From Achromobacter aloeverae (GTDB lineage: Bacteria > Pseudomonadota > Gammaproteobacteria > Burkholderiales > Burkholderiaceae_B), in NCBI RefSeq assembly GCF_004121055.1, contig NZ_PYAL01000001.1, positions 310,001 through 374,000 of the forward strand: DNA of 64,000 bases, given 5' to 3'. Within the stretch, counting starts at the first letter, position 1. Every line of letters starts with the position of its first letter. Shown in pieces: positions 45,640 to 53,649 of this stretch. The notes below the pieces were generated by a model. It worked only from the letters and a program-made list of their open reading frames with translations. It did no database searches and was not told the DNA's origin. The position numbers and the translations under genes were made by a program.

Positions 45640-47004
45640 ATGGAAGAGTTGAAAATCGTGGCCCTTAATGGATGCCTTGGCTACGGCTACGAAGTCAAGA
45701 GCCTGGAGGCCGGGTTGGCCCTGGCGCCGGCGATGGTAGGCGGCGACGCCGGCTCCACCGACGCCGGTCCTTATTATCTTGGGTCGGGCACTGCGTTGGT
45801 CAAGCGCGAGCAGGTCCGACGCGACCTGGGACAGGCGTTGATCCGTGCCCGCGCGGCGCGGGTTCCGCTGGTCATCGGCTCGGCCGGCATGGCTGGCGGA
45901 GAACCCAATCTGCAATGGGTGCGCGAGATCCTCGTGGGGATCGCTCGCGAGGAAGGCCTGCATTTCAAGCTCGCCACGATCCATGCCGAAATCAACAAGA
46001 CGCGGGTGCGCGATGCCTTGCGCGACGGAGCGATCACGCCGATGGACGATGTCCCGCCCTTGACCGAGGACGCCGTCATGGGCAGCGCGCGCATCGTGGG
46101 CCAAATGGGCACCGAGCCCTTTGCCCGCGCGCTGGCCGCCGGCGCCGACGTCGTCCTGGCGGGCCGGTCCTGCGACACGGCCATCTATGCCGCGCTGCCC
46201 ATCGCCCGCGGCTACGATCCCGGGCTGGCGCTGCACATGGCGAAGATCATGGAATGCGGCGCCCAGTGCGGCATTCCGCTGGCGCCGAACGACAGCCTGC
46301 TGGGCGTCATCCGGAAGGACCACTTCCTGGTCCGGCCACTGGCGGAAAACCGTATCTGCACGCCCGATTCGGTGGCGGCCCACACCATGTACGAACAAGG
46401 GGACCCGCTGACCATCCACGAGCCCGAGGGCCGCGTGGACCTGTCCGAGGCCGAATTCGAACAGGTCGACCGCCAGACGGTGCGGGTCCATGGATCGAAA
46501 TTCATTCCCACGCCGCGATATCGCATCAAGCTGGAAGGCGCCCGGCTGCTCGGATACCGGGCCTTCACCATCGCGGGCGTGCGCGACGCCGCGGTTATCC
46601 AGAACCTGGACGTCATCGCGGACACGGTCCGCGCGGCGGTCCGGCGTAACCTCCACAAAGGCATCGCGGACGGCCACTTCAATCTCGAATTCCGCTACTA
46701 CGGTCGCGACGCGGTGCTGGGAGACCTGGAGCCGCTGCGCCACATCCCTCCGCGCGAAGTGGGCGTGCTGATCGAAGTGGTCGCGGCAGACCAATTGACC
46801 GCCAACTACGTCCTGTCCCTGGCGCGGTCGTCCTTCCTGCATTGCCCCTTTGAAGGCCGCAAGACGACGGCGGGCAACCTGGCCTTCCCCTTCTCGCCCT
46901 CCGACACGGCCGCGGGCGAAGTCTACGAATTCAGCGTCTATCACCTGATGGACGTAAACGACGCCGACACCTCCTTGTTCTCCATCGACTACGAACAGGT
47001 CTGA
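45640..47004 (+). CDS. AtuA-family protein (DUF1446)
   Basis: A 454-aa protein of the acyclic-terpene-utilisation AtuA family. Typical parts are the start LKIVALNGCLGYGYEVKSLEAGL, GGDAGSTDAGPYYLGSG, PLVIGSAGMAGGEPNL, and the C-terminal half with GYRAFTIAGVRDAAVI. Members occur in catabolic clusters for terpenoid and branched acids, but the reaction is not established. It starts 49 bp after the Bug gene and 4 bp before the DUF4387 gene, so the three are one operon. Confidence 0.88.
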   Translation: MEELKIVALNGCLGYGYEVKSLEAGLALAPAMVGGDAGSTDAGPYYLGSGTALVKREQVRRDLGQALIRARAARVPLVIGSAGMAGGEPNLQWVREILVGIAREEGLHFKLATIHAEINKTRVRDALRDGAITPMDDVPPLTEDAVMGSARIVGQMGTEPFARALAAGADVVLAGRSCDTAIYAALPIARGYDPGLALHMAKIMECGAQCGIPLAPNDSLLGVIRKDHFLVRPLAENRICTPDSVAAHTMYEQGDPLTIHEPEGRVDLSEAEFEQVDRQTVRVHGSKFIPTPRYRIKLEGARLLGYRAFTIAGVRDAAVIQNLDVIADTVRAAVRRNLHKGIADGHFNLEFRYYGRDAVLGDLEPLRHIPPREVGVLIEVVAADQLTANYVLSLARSSFLHCPFEGRKTTAGNLAFPFSPSDTAAGEVYEFSVYHLMDVNDADTSLFSIDYEQV

Positions 47005-47008
47005 CGCC

Positions 47009-47326
47009 ATGCCAACGCTCCAAACCCTGGCTGACGTTCTTCGCAGCAAGAACGCCGGTCCGTTTCAAATCACGATAGACATCATGTTCGAGCAGGAAGA
47101 CGCCTACCGGCGCGTACTGGCGTCCGGCATGTTGACGCCGGCCAACATCGCGCCCCTCTATCGGATAGAGGCCGCGCAGGTCCGCGTCATTCCCTTCGAT
47201 CGGGTGCGCGCCATCAAGGTCACGCTGCCGCGCCGCTGGGGGTCGAACGGCAGCGGGTCCAGTTTCGACCGCGACGTCTACGGCGCCCAGCAGCATGGAC
47301 CGTTGGCGGAACTGGAAATCGCCTGA
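47009..47326 (+). CDS. DUF4387 protein
   Basis: A 105-aa protein of the DUF4387 family, which is nearly always found beside AtuA-type (DUF1446) genes. It begins LADVLRSKNAGPFQITIDIMFEQEDAYRRVL and contains LYRIEAAQVRVIPFDRVRAIKVTLPR. It is 4 bp after the AtuA stop, which points to a two-subunit or sequential enzyme. No catalytic residues are obvious. Function unknown. Confidence 0.87.
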   Translation: MPTLQTLADVLRSKNAGPFQITIDIMFEQEDAYRRVLASGMLTPANIAPLYRIEAAQVRVIPFDRVRAIKVTLPRRWGSNGSGSSFDRDVYGAQQHGPLAELEIA

Positions 47327-47404
47327 CGGCACGGGACGGCGGCAGACACGGACGCAACGTATCCCGCCCGCCGCTTGGCGCCGCCGCTCGCGGGCCGAAT
47401 CCGC

Positions 47405-48328
47405 TCAACGCAAACGGAAGTTCAAATCCGGCATCAAGCGCGGCGGCATGTCCTTCGCGTCCACCGCCTGGCGTACGGCGCGCTCCGCATCGATGGACAT
47501 CGACGTCAGCGCCAGGTCGTTGGGCTCCTCGCCGAACGGATCCTCCAGCTCGCTGGCGATGGCGTGCCAGGCCAGGAAGGCGTACGCGATGAACACGGAG
47601 ATCACCGGCGTTGCCAGGCCTATGCTGCCGATCAGGCCGAACGGCAGCAGCGCGCAATAGAAATAGGTCGTGCGATGCAGCAGCACGTCGTAGGCATAAG
47701 GCAAGGGCGTGCCGCGGATGCGCTCGCAGCCGCCGAGCACGGCATTCAAGGCATCCAGCTTGCGCAGTCCCGACTCCAGCATGATGTCGCCATAGCGACC
47801 TTGCCGGTGCCAGGCGACCAGTTGCCGCTGCAGGCATTCCAGCACGTACTGCGGCCGGCAGTCGCGGCGCAGGATCTGGTCGACCTCGTTCTCATCGAGC
47901 AGGCGCACCAGGCTGGGCCGCGGATCGGTGTCGCGCAGCTGGTGCTTGAGCGCATAGATGAAAGCCACCATCAGGTTCAGCACGCGCGCGACCTGCGGGT
48001 CGTCCTTGTGCAGGTCCGGAACCGTAATCACGAAGCGCGCGAAATCGCGCGCCTGGTTCTTCATGCCGCCCCACAGCGTGCGGGCTTCCCAATAGCGCGA
48101 GTAGCAGGCGTTATTGCGAAAGCTGACGAAGATCGCCAACGCCACGCCAATCAGGGAAAACGGCACGGGATTCAAGTGCGGGAAGAAATGCGAGGCATGT
48201 GAGGAGCCCCACACCGCCAGCACGCCCAGCAGGAAGTTGACGAGCAGCGGCGCAAGGACGCGATGCAGCACCGACCCGTGCCAGGCGAACAGCATCAGGA
48301 ACCAGGTAGTCTTGGGACGAACAATCAT
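47405..48328 (-). CDS. Bestrophin-family anion channel-like protein (YneE type)
   Basis: A 307-aa membrane protein of the bestrophin/RFP-TM family. The start MIVRPKTTWFLMLFAWHGSVL and the SLIGVALAIFVSFRNNACYSRYWEARTLWG block are typical; the second includes the SFRNNxxYxRYWEGR-like motif. Four transmembrane helices are likely, with a cytoplasmic C-terminal region. ATG at 48328 is the only conserved start. Bacterial members form pentameric channels; ion preference varies. It stands alone, divergent from the zinc-uptake genes. Confidence 0.88.
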   Translation of the reverse strand: MIVRPKTTWFLMLFAWHGSVLHRVLAPLLVNFLLGVLAVWGSSHASHFFPHLNPVPFSLIGVALAIFVSFRNNACYSRYWEARTLWGGMKNQARDFARFVITVPDLHKDDPQVARVLNLMVAFIYALKHQLRDTDPRPSLVRLLDENEVDQILRRDCRPQYVLECLQRQLVAWHRQGRYGDIMLESGLRKLDALNAVLGGCERIRGTPLPYAYDVLLHRTTYFYCALLPFGLIGSIGLATPVISVFIAYAFLAWHAIASELEDPFGEEPNDLALTSMSIDAERAVRQAVDAKDMPPRLMPDLNFRLR

Positions 48329-48398
48329 GAGGGAACACCCGCGCGAGCAGCCGGTAGGACACCAGCCCGCGAGCATTTTAGGACTGCGCCCGCCGACG

Positions 48399-48424
48399 AC
48401 CACGCCCATGGGCGTGGTTTTTTT
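48399..48424 (+). terminator. Intrinsic terminator with no obvious upstream plus-strand gene
   Basis: ACCACGCCCATGGGCGTGGT (48399-48418) is a perfect 20-bp palindrome followed by seven T. The T-run makes it a plus-strand intrinsic terminator, yet the gene to its left runs on the minus strand. It may end a small RNA or stop antisense transcription. Confidence 0.75.
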
Positions 48425-48499
48425 CGAGCACAGCGCGCCTGGAGGGCGTTTTTGCGACGCGCTGTACTCTGTCCGCCTCGCAGGCCACACATTGAATTT

Positions 48500-48517
48500 G
48501 AAATAATATATCATTAC
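48500..48517. promoter_or_regulatory. Candidate Zur box
   Basis: GAAATAATATATCATTAC is an imperfect palindrome (7 of 9 pairs) of the type recognised by Zur, with an ATATAT core. It lies about 50 bp before the His/Cys-rich gene that precedes the ZnuD-like receptor and suits zinc repression. Confidence 0.45.
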
Positions 48518-48566
48518 GAAAAATTCATCGCCGCAAGGCGCCGCGCTGCGCGAAGACCAACCCCGC

Positions 48567-49016
48567 ATGAAGCCCCACAGCCATCGTTCACCCCAGCTCG
48601 CGCGCTGCCACGCAGCGCTGCTGGCGTGGGCGGTGCTGATGCTGGTGCTGACACCGGTAGGGGCCACGCTGCATGCCATCACCCACTTGGGCGCCGCGCC
48701 GCTACGCGTGCTGGCCGCGGCTTCCGGCGTCCTCGGCGCGAGCCCGGGCGTACAAGCCGCCATCCCGGCCGCCCTTGATCCCGCCACCGACGGCAAGGGA
48801 GACGAAGATGGCCGTGGCGCCGACGCCCACTGCCACACTTGCGACGAATGGCAGGTCCTCGACCACGTCCTGACACCGGCGCCCTTGCTGGCGCTGCCGC
48901 CGCCGACCTTTCTCCCCCACATCGACCACGCGCAGCGCCCCGTCCTGCTCGCGCGCGCGCCCTGGATCCTGCCGCGCGCGCCGCCGCCAGTGCGCGCGCT
49001 GCCCGCCAGCGCCTGA
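48567..49016 (+). CDS. Small His/Cys-rich protein (DUF2946-like) before the ZnuD-like gene
   Basis: A 149-aa protein with an N-terminal hydrophobic segment (LLAWAVLMLVLTPVG, near 18-32) that could be a signal anchor or signal peptide. Metal-type residues follow: HAITHLG, and the cluster DAHCHTCDEWQVLDH near 85-99 with a CxxC and several His, then HIDHAQ. This resembles DUF2946-type proteins found next to zinc or copper TonB receptors. Position between a Zur-like box and the receptor supports a zinc role. Confidence 0.72.
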   Translation: MKPHSHRSPQLARCHAALLAWAVLMLVLTPVGATLHAITHLGAAPLRVLAAASGVLGASPGVQAAIPAALDPATDGKGDEDGRGADAHCHTCDEWQVLDHVLTPAPLLALPPPTFLPHIDHAQRPVLLARAPWILPRAPPPVRALPASA

Positions 49017-49020
49017 CCTT

Positions 49021-49062
49021 CTGCGTTTCGCCTCCAGCGTTTCGCCCCCTGCGTTTCGCTTA
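49021..49062. repeat. Three 14-bp tandem repeats before the TonB receptor gene
   Basis: Units CTGCGTTTCGCCTC, CAGCGTTTCGCCCC and CTGCGTTTCGCTTA lie head to tail in the gap between the His/Cys-rich gene and the receptor. The core GCGTTTCGC is exact in all three. They may be regulatory or just a short satellite. Confidence 0.8.
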
Positions 49063-49149
49063 TTGACGCCCGCGCCTCGCGCCGCCGCTCCGCGCGCGGC
49101 ATGCAAGCGCCCGCGTCACGCCCGTCACTCTTACCTCGCGGATCCACGC

Positions 49150-51348
49150 ATGTCCTTCGTGCCCTTCCCCGCGCGCGCCGCATCGGCGCGCCGTTCTCCT
49201 CGTTCGTCGTCGACTTCCCGCCGCGCCGGCGGCCTTGCCCTGACACCGCTTACGCCCCTTGCGCTGGCGCTTTGCTGCATCGCGCCCAGCACCTGGGCGC
49301 AGCAGGCGCCCGCCGCCGGCGACAATGCCGCCCAGGCCAGCCAGTCAGCGCCCGTGTCCACATCCGGCGCCTCCAACGACACCTTCACCACCCTGGCGCC
49401 GGTCATCATCACCGGCAACCCGCTCGGCAACGAGGCGCTGACCTCGCCGTCGTCCATACTGGAGGGCAAGCAGCTCGACCTGCGCCGCGAAGGCACGCTG
49501 GGGCAGACGCTCAATGGCCTGCCCGGCGTCTCGACCACCACCTACGGTCCCATGGTCGGACGCCCCATCATCCGCGGGCTGGACGGCGACCGCATCCGCA
49601 TCATGAATAACGGCCTGGGCTCGGTCGACGCGTCCTCGCTATCGTTCGACCATGCGGTGCCGATGGACCCCATCAGCGCCGACCGCATCGAAGTCATCCG
49701 CGGTCCGGCCGCCCTGCTGTATGGCGGCAACGCCGTCGGCGGCGTCGTCAATGTGCTCGACGACCGCATTCCCACCGACCCGGTCAACGGCATCCACGGC
49801 ACCGCCCAGGGCGACTGGGGCGGCGCCAACAACGATCGCACCGGCGCCGTGCAGGTGGAAGGCGGCGATGGCAAGTTCGCCATCCGCGCCGACGCCTATA
49901 CCCGCAACACCAGCGAGTTGCGTATTCCCGGCTATGCCTGGTCGAGCCACATACGCGGCCAGGACGGCGATGCCGGCAACGGCCCGCGCGATCGCCTGCC
50001 CAACAGCGACGGCAGCGTGCACGGCGGGGGCGTAGGCATGTCCTGGACCGGCGATAGCGCTTACGCCGGCTTGTCCTATAGCGGCTACGACTCGGACTAC
50101 GGCTCCGTGGCCGAAGACAGCGTGCGCCTGAAGATGCGCCAGCAACGCTTCGGCGCCAGCGGCGAGGTCCGCGACCTGGACGGTTTCTTCCGCAGCCTGA
50201 AAGCGGATTTCGCGTATACCGACTACCAGCACAAGGAAGTGGACGACGGCGAAACCGGCACGATCTTCAAGAACCACGGCTACGAAGCCCGCATCGAAGC
50301 GCGCCACCGCGACTTCGGACCGGTCAGCGGATCGATGGGCCTGCAGATCAGCCAGACCACTTTCTCCGCGCTGGGCGACGAGGCGCTGGTGCCCTCCACC
50401 GACACCAGCAACTTCGCGCTCTTCGACCTGGAGCAGTGGAAAGTAAACGACCGGCTGACGCTAAGCGCGGGCGGCCGCGTGGAGTACACGCGCCTGTCGC
50501 CATCAGCGGGCGGCAACGACCGCTTCCTGGATGCCTCCAAGCGCGACTTCACGGCCACCAGCTTCGCGCTGGGCGCCATCTACAAGCTGGACAGCCGCTG
50601 GTCCGTCGCGGCCAACGCCGCCTACACCGAGCGGGCGCCGACCTTCTATGAGCTCTACGCCAACGGACCGCACGAGGCGACTGGCCAATACCTCATCGGC
50701 AACCCGAACCTGAACAAGGAGCGTTCCTTCTCCGGCGACCTGGGCCTGCGCTACGAAAACGGTCCCAACAAGAGCAACTTCGGCGTCTTCTACACTCACT
50801 TCCGCAACTACATCACGGAAATGAACACCGGCCTGTACGCCGACGACGACGGCAACATCGTGCCGGCGAACACGGATGACGCCTTGTCGCAGGCGGTCTA
50901 CCGCGCCGCGCCCGCCGACTTCTACGGTTTCGAGGCAAGCACGACCATGCGGGTGCTGGAACGCGGCGCCCACAAGCTGGACCTGAACCTGTCCGGCGAC
51001 TACACGCACGCGCGCAACAGCGACACCGGCGAACCCCTGCCCCGTATTCCGCCGCTGCGCCTGGGCATGGGGCTGGATTACGCCTATGGTCCCTGGGGCG
51101 CCGGCGTGTCCATCACCAAGGCGTTCGCCCAGCACCGGCGTCCGGACGACGATACGTCCACCGCGGGCTACTACCGCCTGGACGCCAACGCCAGCTATGC
51201 CTTCAAGGTGGGCCAGACGCAGTGGCTGGCGTATGTGCGCGGCATCAACCTGACCAATCAGGAAATCCGGTACGCGACATCCGTGCTGCGGGACGTGGCG
51301 CCGGAAGGCGGGCGGGCCGTCATGGTCGGGCTGCGCGCCAGCTTCTAG
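49150..51348 (+). CDS. znuD: TonB-dependent receptor, ZnuD-like zinc uptake
   Basis: A 732-aa outer-membrane receptor. After a long basic n-region and a hydrophobic segment the signal peptide ends STWAQQ. The plug (about 60-190) contains GLPGVSTTTYGPMVGRPIIRGLDGDRIRI and RIEVIRGPAALLYGGNAVGGVVNV; the barrel ends with the aromatic C-terminus VMVGLRASF. SLSFDHAVPMDPISADRIEV and DGETGTIFKNHGYEARIEARHR match the ZnuD group, which takes up zinc. ATG at 49150 gives the plausible signal peptide. The upstream Zur-like box and His/Cys protein support zinc; heme use is the main alternative. Confidence 0.85.
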   Translation: MSFVPFPARAASARRSPRSSSTSRRAGGLALTPLTPLALALCCIAPSTWAQQAPAAGDNAAQASQSAPVSTSGASNDTFTTLAPVIITGNPLGNEALTSPSSILEGKQLDLRREGTLGQTLNGLPGVSTTTYGPMVGRPIIRGLDGDRIRIMNNGLGSVDASSLSFDHAVPMDPISADRIEVIRGPAALLYGGNAVGGVVNVLDDRIPTDPVNGIHGTAQGDWGGANNDRTGAVQVEGGDGKFAIRADAYTRNTSELRIPGYAWSSHIRGQDGDAGNGPRDRLPNSDGSVHGGGVGMSWTGDSAYAGLSYSGYDSDYGSVAEDSVRLKMRQQRFGASGEVRDLDGFFRSLKADFAYTDYQHKEVDDGETGTIFKNHGYEARIEARHRDFGPVSGSMGLQISQTTFSALGDEALVPSTDTSNFALFDLEQWKVNDRLTLSAGGRVEYTRLSPSAGGNDRFLDASKRDFTATSFALGAIYKLDSRWSVAANAAYTERAPTFYELYANGPHEATGQYLIGNPNLNKERSFSGDLGLRYENGPNKSNFGVFYTHFRNYITEMNTGLYADDDGNIVPANTDDALSQAVYRAAPADFYGFEASTTMRVLERGAHKLDLNLSGDYTHARNSDTGEPLPRIPPLRLGMGLDYAYGPWGAGVSITKAFAQHRRPDDDTSTAGYYRLDANASYAFKVGQTQWLAYVRGINLTNQEIRYATSVLRDVAPEGGRAVMVGLRASF

Positions 51349-51391
51349 GTAACAAGACGCTGCAATATAACCGGGCGCTATGTACAGGCGT

Positions 51392-51416
51392 TATTGGCGG
51401 CGCTTAGCCGCCAATA
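51392..51416. terminator. 10-bp-stem hairpin after the receptor gene
   Basis: TATTGGCGGC (51392-51401) pairs with GCCGCCAATA (51407-51416) around GCTTA. It lies 43 bp past the receptor stop and lacks a T-tract, so it may be a 3-prime stabiliser. Confidence 0.5.
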
Positions 51417-51520
51417 CGCGCGCCTGGGACGATTTATGGGGATCGGCCGGAAATACCCACGCCGATCACGGTGTATGGCAGGAATTACACGCGCGCCGGA
51501 AACAATCTGACAAATTGGTT

Positions 51521-51538
51521 AACCCGCGCTCGGGTTTT
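51521..51538 (+). terminator. Intrinsic terminator after the receptor gene
   Basis: AACCCG (51521-51526) and CGGGTT (51531-51536) form a stem with loop CGCT, and five T in a row span the stem end (51535-51539). It is the most likely end of the zinc-uptake transcript. Confidence 0.65.
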
Positions 51539-51638
51539 TCATGACAATCCGGCCCCTTTTTGTCATCCTTTTGTCAGAACATACGCGGGAAATCCCTGAA
51601 GTACGCAGAATAAGAATATAAGCGTAACAATCTTTCAT

Positions 51639-51649
51639 TGGTATATAAT
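51639..51649 (+). promoter_or_regulatory. Probable promoter of the NlpC/P60 gene
   Basis: TGGTATATAAT contains an extended -10 (TG, one base, TATATA) and an exact TATAAT at 51644-51649. No good -35 lies at the normal spacing, as is usual for extended -10 promoters. Confidence 0.5.
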
Positions 51650-51747
51650 TCGCCCACTTAGTGAACTCGTATCGGCTGCATAGGCCGAATTCATCGCGAT
51701 TCACGTCTCGTGCCTGACTGCGTATGTACGCTCTCCGGGCGCTCTCC

Positions 51748-51845
51748 AGAGTACCCAGCAGCATTCGAGTACCTCTGCAGTATCAGGCAGCACCCCCGGC
51801 AGTACCCCAGCAGTACCCCCTTGAGCAGTACCCAGAATTCAGTAC
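51748..51845. repeat. AGTACC direct repeats in the NlpC/P60 leader
   Basis: Variants of AGTACC or AGTACCCC occur six times in about 100 bp (starting near 51749, 51770, 51800, 51811, 51827 and 51841), mixed with CAGTAT and CAGCAC. They sit in the untranslated leader about 60-160 bp before the start codon. Confidence 0.65.
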
Positions 51846-51906
51846 CTTCGCCGGCTTGAACGTTGTTGAAGCCACGCCATTACCACTCATTTTCCAAAGT
51901 GAAGTT

Positions 51907-52530
51907 ATGACGCCGCCGACGAGACGAGCATTTTTTCCCTCTCTTTTCACCGCCGCCTGCCTATCCATCGCCGCCCTGGCCGCGATGCCCGCCGCCGCCA
52001 ATGCGATGATCGTTACCGACGCGCTCGGTAATCTTCAGGGTCTGTCCCCGAATAACATTCCCACCGTCCCCACCCTGCGCGACCGCGTCGTCGAAGCGGG
52101 CCTGGACGCGATCGGCACGCCCTACAGCTGGGGCGGCGATGGCTCGGACGGCGGTTTCGACTGCAGCGGCCTGGTGGCCTACGTCTACAAGGAAGTCGCC
52201 GGGGTCGCGCTGCCGCATCACGCGGCCTCCCAACGCGATGAAGGCAAGCCCATCAGCGTCGCGCAACTGCAGCCGGGCGACCTGGTCTTCTTCGGCAGCA
52301 CCACCACCTCCCGCAAGGGCAAGGGCAAGAAAGCCCGCAAGGTGGTCAGCTACCGCACGTCCCATGTCGGCATCTATATCGGCGACAACCAGTTCGTGCA
52401 TGCGCCGACCAGCGGTTCCAGCGTGCGTATCGACGACCTGGATGCCAGCTACTGGGCCAAGCACTTCAACGGCGCCCGTCGCTACCTGAAGCCGGCCGAG
52501 ACGCCGCAAGTCCATCTGGCGAATAAATAA
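51907..52530 (+). CDS. NlpC/P60 family peptidoglycan endopeptidase
   Basis: A 207-aa exported cysteine peptidase. ATG at 51907 (MTPPTRRAFFPSLFTAACLSIAALAAMPAAANA) gives a good signal peptide; earlier in-frame starts lie in the repeat-bearing leader. The catalytic Cys is in GFDCSGLVAYVYKEV, and the catalytic His in TSHVGIYIG, with HAPTSG following. It should cut the stem peptide of peptidoglycan. It carries no LysM or SH3 domain and is preceded by a long leader with repeats. Confidence 0.9.
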   Translation: MTPPTRRAFFPSLFTAACLSIAALAAMPAAANAMIVTDALGNLQGLSPNNIPTVPTLRDRVVEAGLDAIGTPYSWGGDGSDGGFDCSGLVAYVYKEVAGVALPHHAASQRDEGKPISVAQLQPGDLVFFGSTTTSRKGKGKKARKVVSYRTSHVGIYIGDNQFVHAPTSGSSVRIDDLDASYWAKHFNGARRYLKPAETPQVHLANK

Positions 52531-52534
52531 AAGT

Positions 52535-52636
52535 ACCCCCCCTACCGCGCGGAGCGCGGCCCCCCCAAGGGGGGCGGCACTGGCGGACCGGCAAAGCCGG
52601 CTCCGCGGTGCCCTCGATCTGGTTTGGGTTCTTTAG
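52535..52636. repeat. REP/BIME-like intergenic repeat, copy 2
   Basis: The same ordered motifs as copy 1 at 8436-8576: CCCCCCTACCGCGCG, AGCGCGGCCCCCCC, GGCGGACCGG, CCGGCTCCGCGG and GGGTTCTTTAG. A further partial copy (ACCGCGCGGAGCGCGG with GGGGCG) follows at about 52641-52675. Like copy 1, it begins right after a plus-strand stop codon. Confidence 0.8.
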
Positions 52637-52711
52637 ATGGAACCGCGCGGAGCGCGGGCCCCGAAGGGGCGCAGCCCGCGACGCCCCATCCCTGGTGCCC
52701 GTGAAGAGAAG

Positions 52712-52740
52712 GTCCGATTTCATCGAAATCGGACTTTTTC
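52712..52740 (+). terminator. Intrinsic terminator after the repeat
   Basis: GTCCGATTTC (52712-52721) and GAAATCGGAC (52725-52734) form a perfect 10-bp stem with a 3-base loop, followed by TTTTTCTTTT. It ends plus-strand transcription from the NlpC/P60 gene. Confidence 0.88.
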
Positions 52741-52783
52741 TTTTGGGCCGGGGGCCCGCCGACCAACAAGCGGCCGTTCCCGC

Positions 52784-53557
52784 CTAGCCTCGCCCGAGGA
52801 AAGGCATGTTGGTCGCCATGATGGTCATGAACTGCACGTTGGCGTCCAGCGGCAGCGCGGCCATGGAGGCTACCGCATTGGCCACGTGCTGCACGTCCAT
52901 GCGCGGTTCGGCGCGCGTGGTGTGGTCCGGCTGCAGGACGCCCTTGACCATCCGGTCGGTCATTTCCGTGGCGGCATTGCCGATATCGATCTGGCCGCAG
53001 GCGATGTTGTACTGCCGCGTATCCAGCGAAATCGATTTGGTCAGCCCCGTGACCGCATGCTTGGTCGACGTGTAGGCGATCGAATAGGGACGCGGCGCGT
53101 GGGCGGAGATCGAACCGTTGTTGATGATGCGCCCGCCCTGCGGCTGCTGCGCCTTCATGATGCGGATGGCCGCCTGCGCGCACAGGAACATGCCCGTCAG
53201 GTTGGTGTCGACCACGCTGCGCCAGACATCCACCGGCAAGTCCTCGATGGGCACCGCCGGCGCACCTCGTCCGGCATTGTTGAACAGCACGTCCAGGCGG
53301 CCGCAACGGGCCTGGACCAGCTCGAACAGATCCCGCACGGAGGCTTCCACGCAGACGTCGGTGGGCACCGCGATGGCCCGCGCCGCCGCCGCGCCGGCGG
53401 CCACGCGCGTTTCCTCCAGCGCATCGGCCCGGCGTCCGGCCAGCACCACCTGGTAGCCCTCGGCCAGCAGTTGCAGCGCCACGGCGCGGCCGATGCCGCT
53501 GCCCGCTCCCGTCACCACCGCCACCTTGCCGCTGCCCCGCCCGTTATTCGCTTGCAT
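52784..53557 (-). CDS. Short-chain dehydrogenase/reductase
   Basis: A 257-aa SDR with complete motifs: [13 protein letters not shown] (TGxxxGxG), NNAGRG, a catalytic Ser in NNGSISAH, and YTSTK near 160. It should be an NAD(P)-dependent oxidoreductase. The C-terminal PFLGRG end and [13 protein letters not shown] match common soil-bacterial SDRs of unknown substrate. It is divergent from gmk. Confidence 0.9.
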   Translation of the reverse strand: MQANNGRGSGKVAVVTGAGSGIGRAVALQLLAEGYQVVLAGRRADALEETRVAAGAAAARAIAVPTDVCVEASVRDLFELVQARCGRLDVLFNNAGRGAPAVPIEDLPVDVWRSVVDTNLTGMFLCAQAAIRIMKAQQPQGGRIINNGSISAHAPRPYSIAYTSTKHAVTGLTKSISLDTRQYNIACGQIDIGNAATEMTDRMVKGVLQPDHTTRAEPRMDVQHVANAVASMAALPLDANVQFMTIMATNMPFLGRG

Positions 53558-53649
53558 TCAAAGCCTCCTTGGAAGATTGCGCGATCCTACTCCCCCGAAA
53601 GGCGATTTGGTATCCTTCGCGTCTCGGCACACCCCGCTCCCCTATCGCC

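Larger units (their letters stand above)
51349..51906. other. 558-bp leader region before the NlpC/P60 gene
   Basis: No gene is evident in this stretch. It contains, in order, a GC hairpin (51392-51416), an intrinsic terminator (51521-51538), an extended -10 promoter (51639-51649) and a set of AGTACC repeats (51748-51845). The hairpin and terminator belong to the receptor transcript; the rest to the leader of the next gene, about 250 nt long. Confidence 0.55.

Noticed and set aside
51748-51845. Possible CRISPR or attachment site
   Set aside because: Repeats are 6-8 bp and irregularly spaced; no cas or integrase gene is near.
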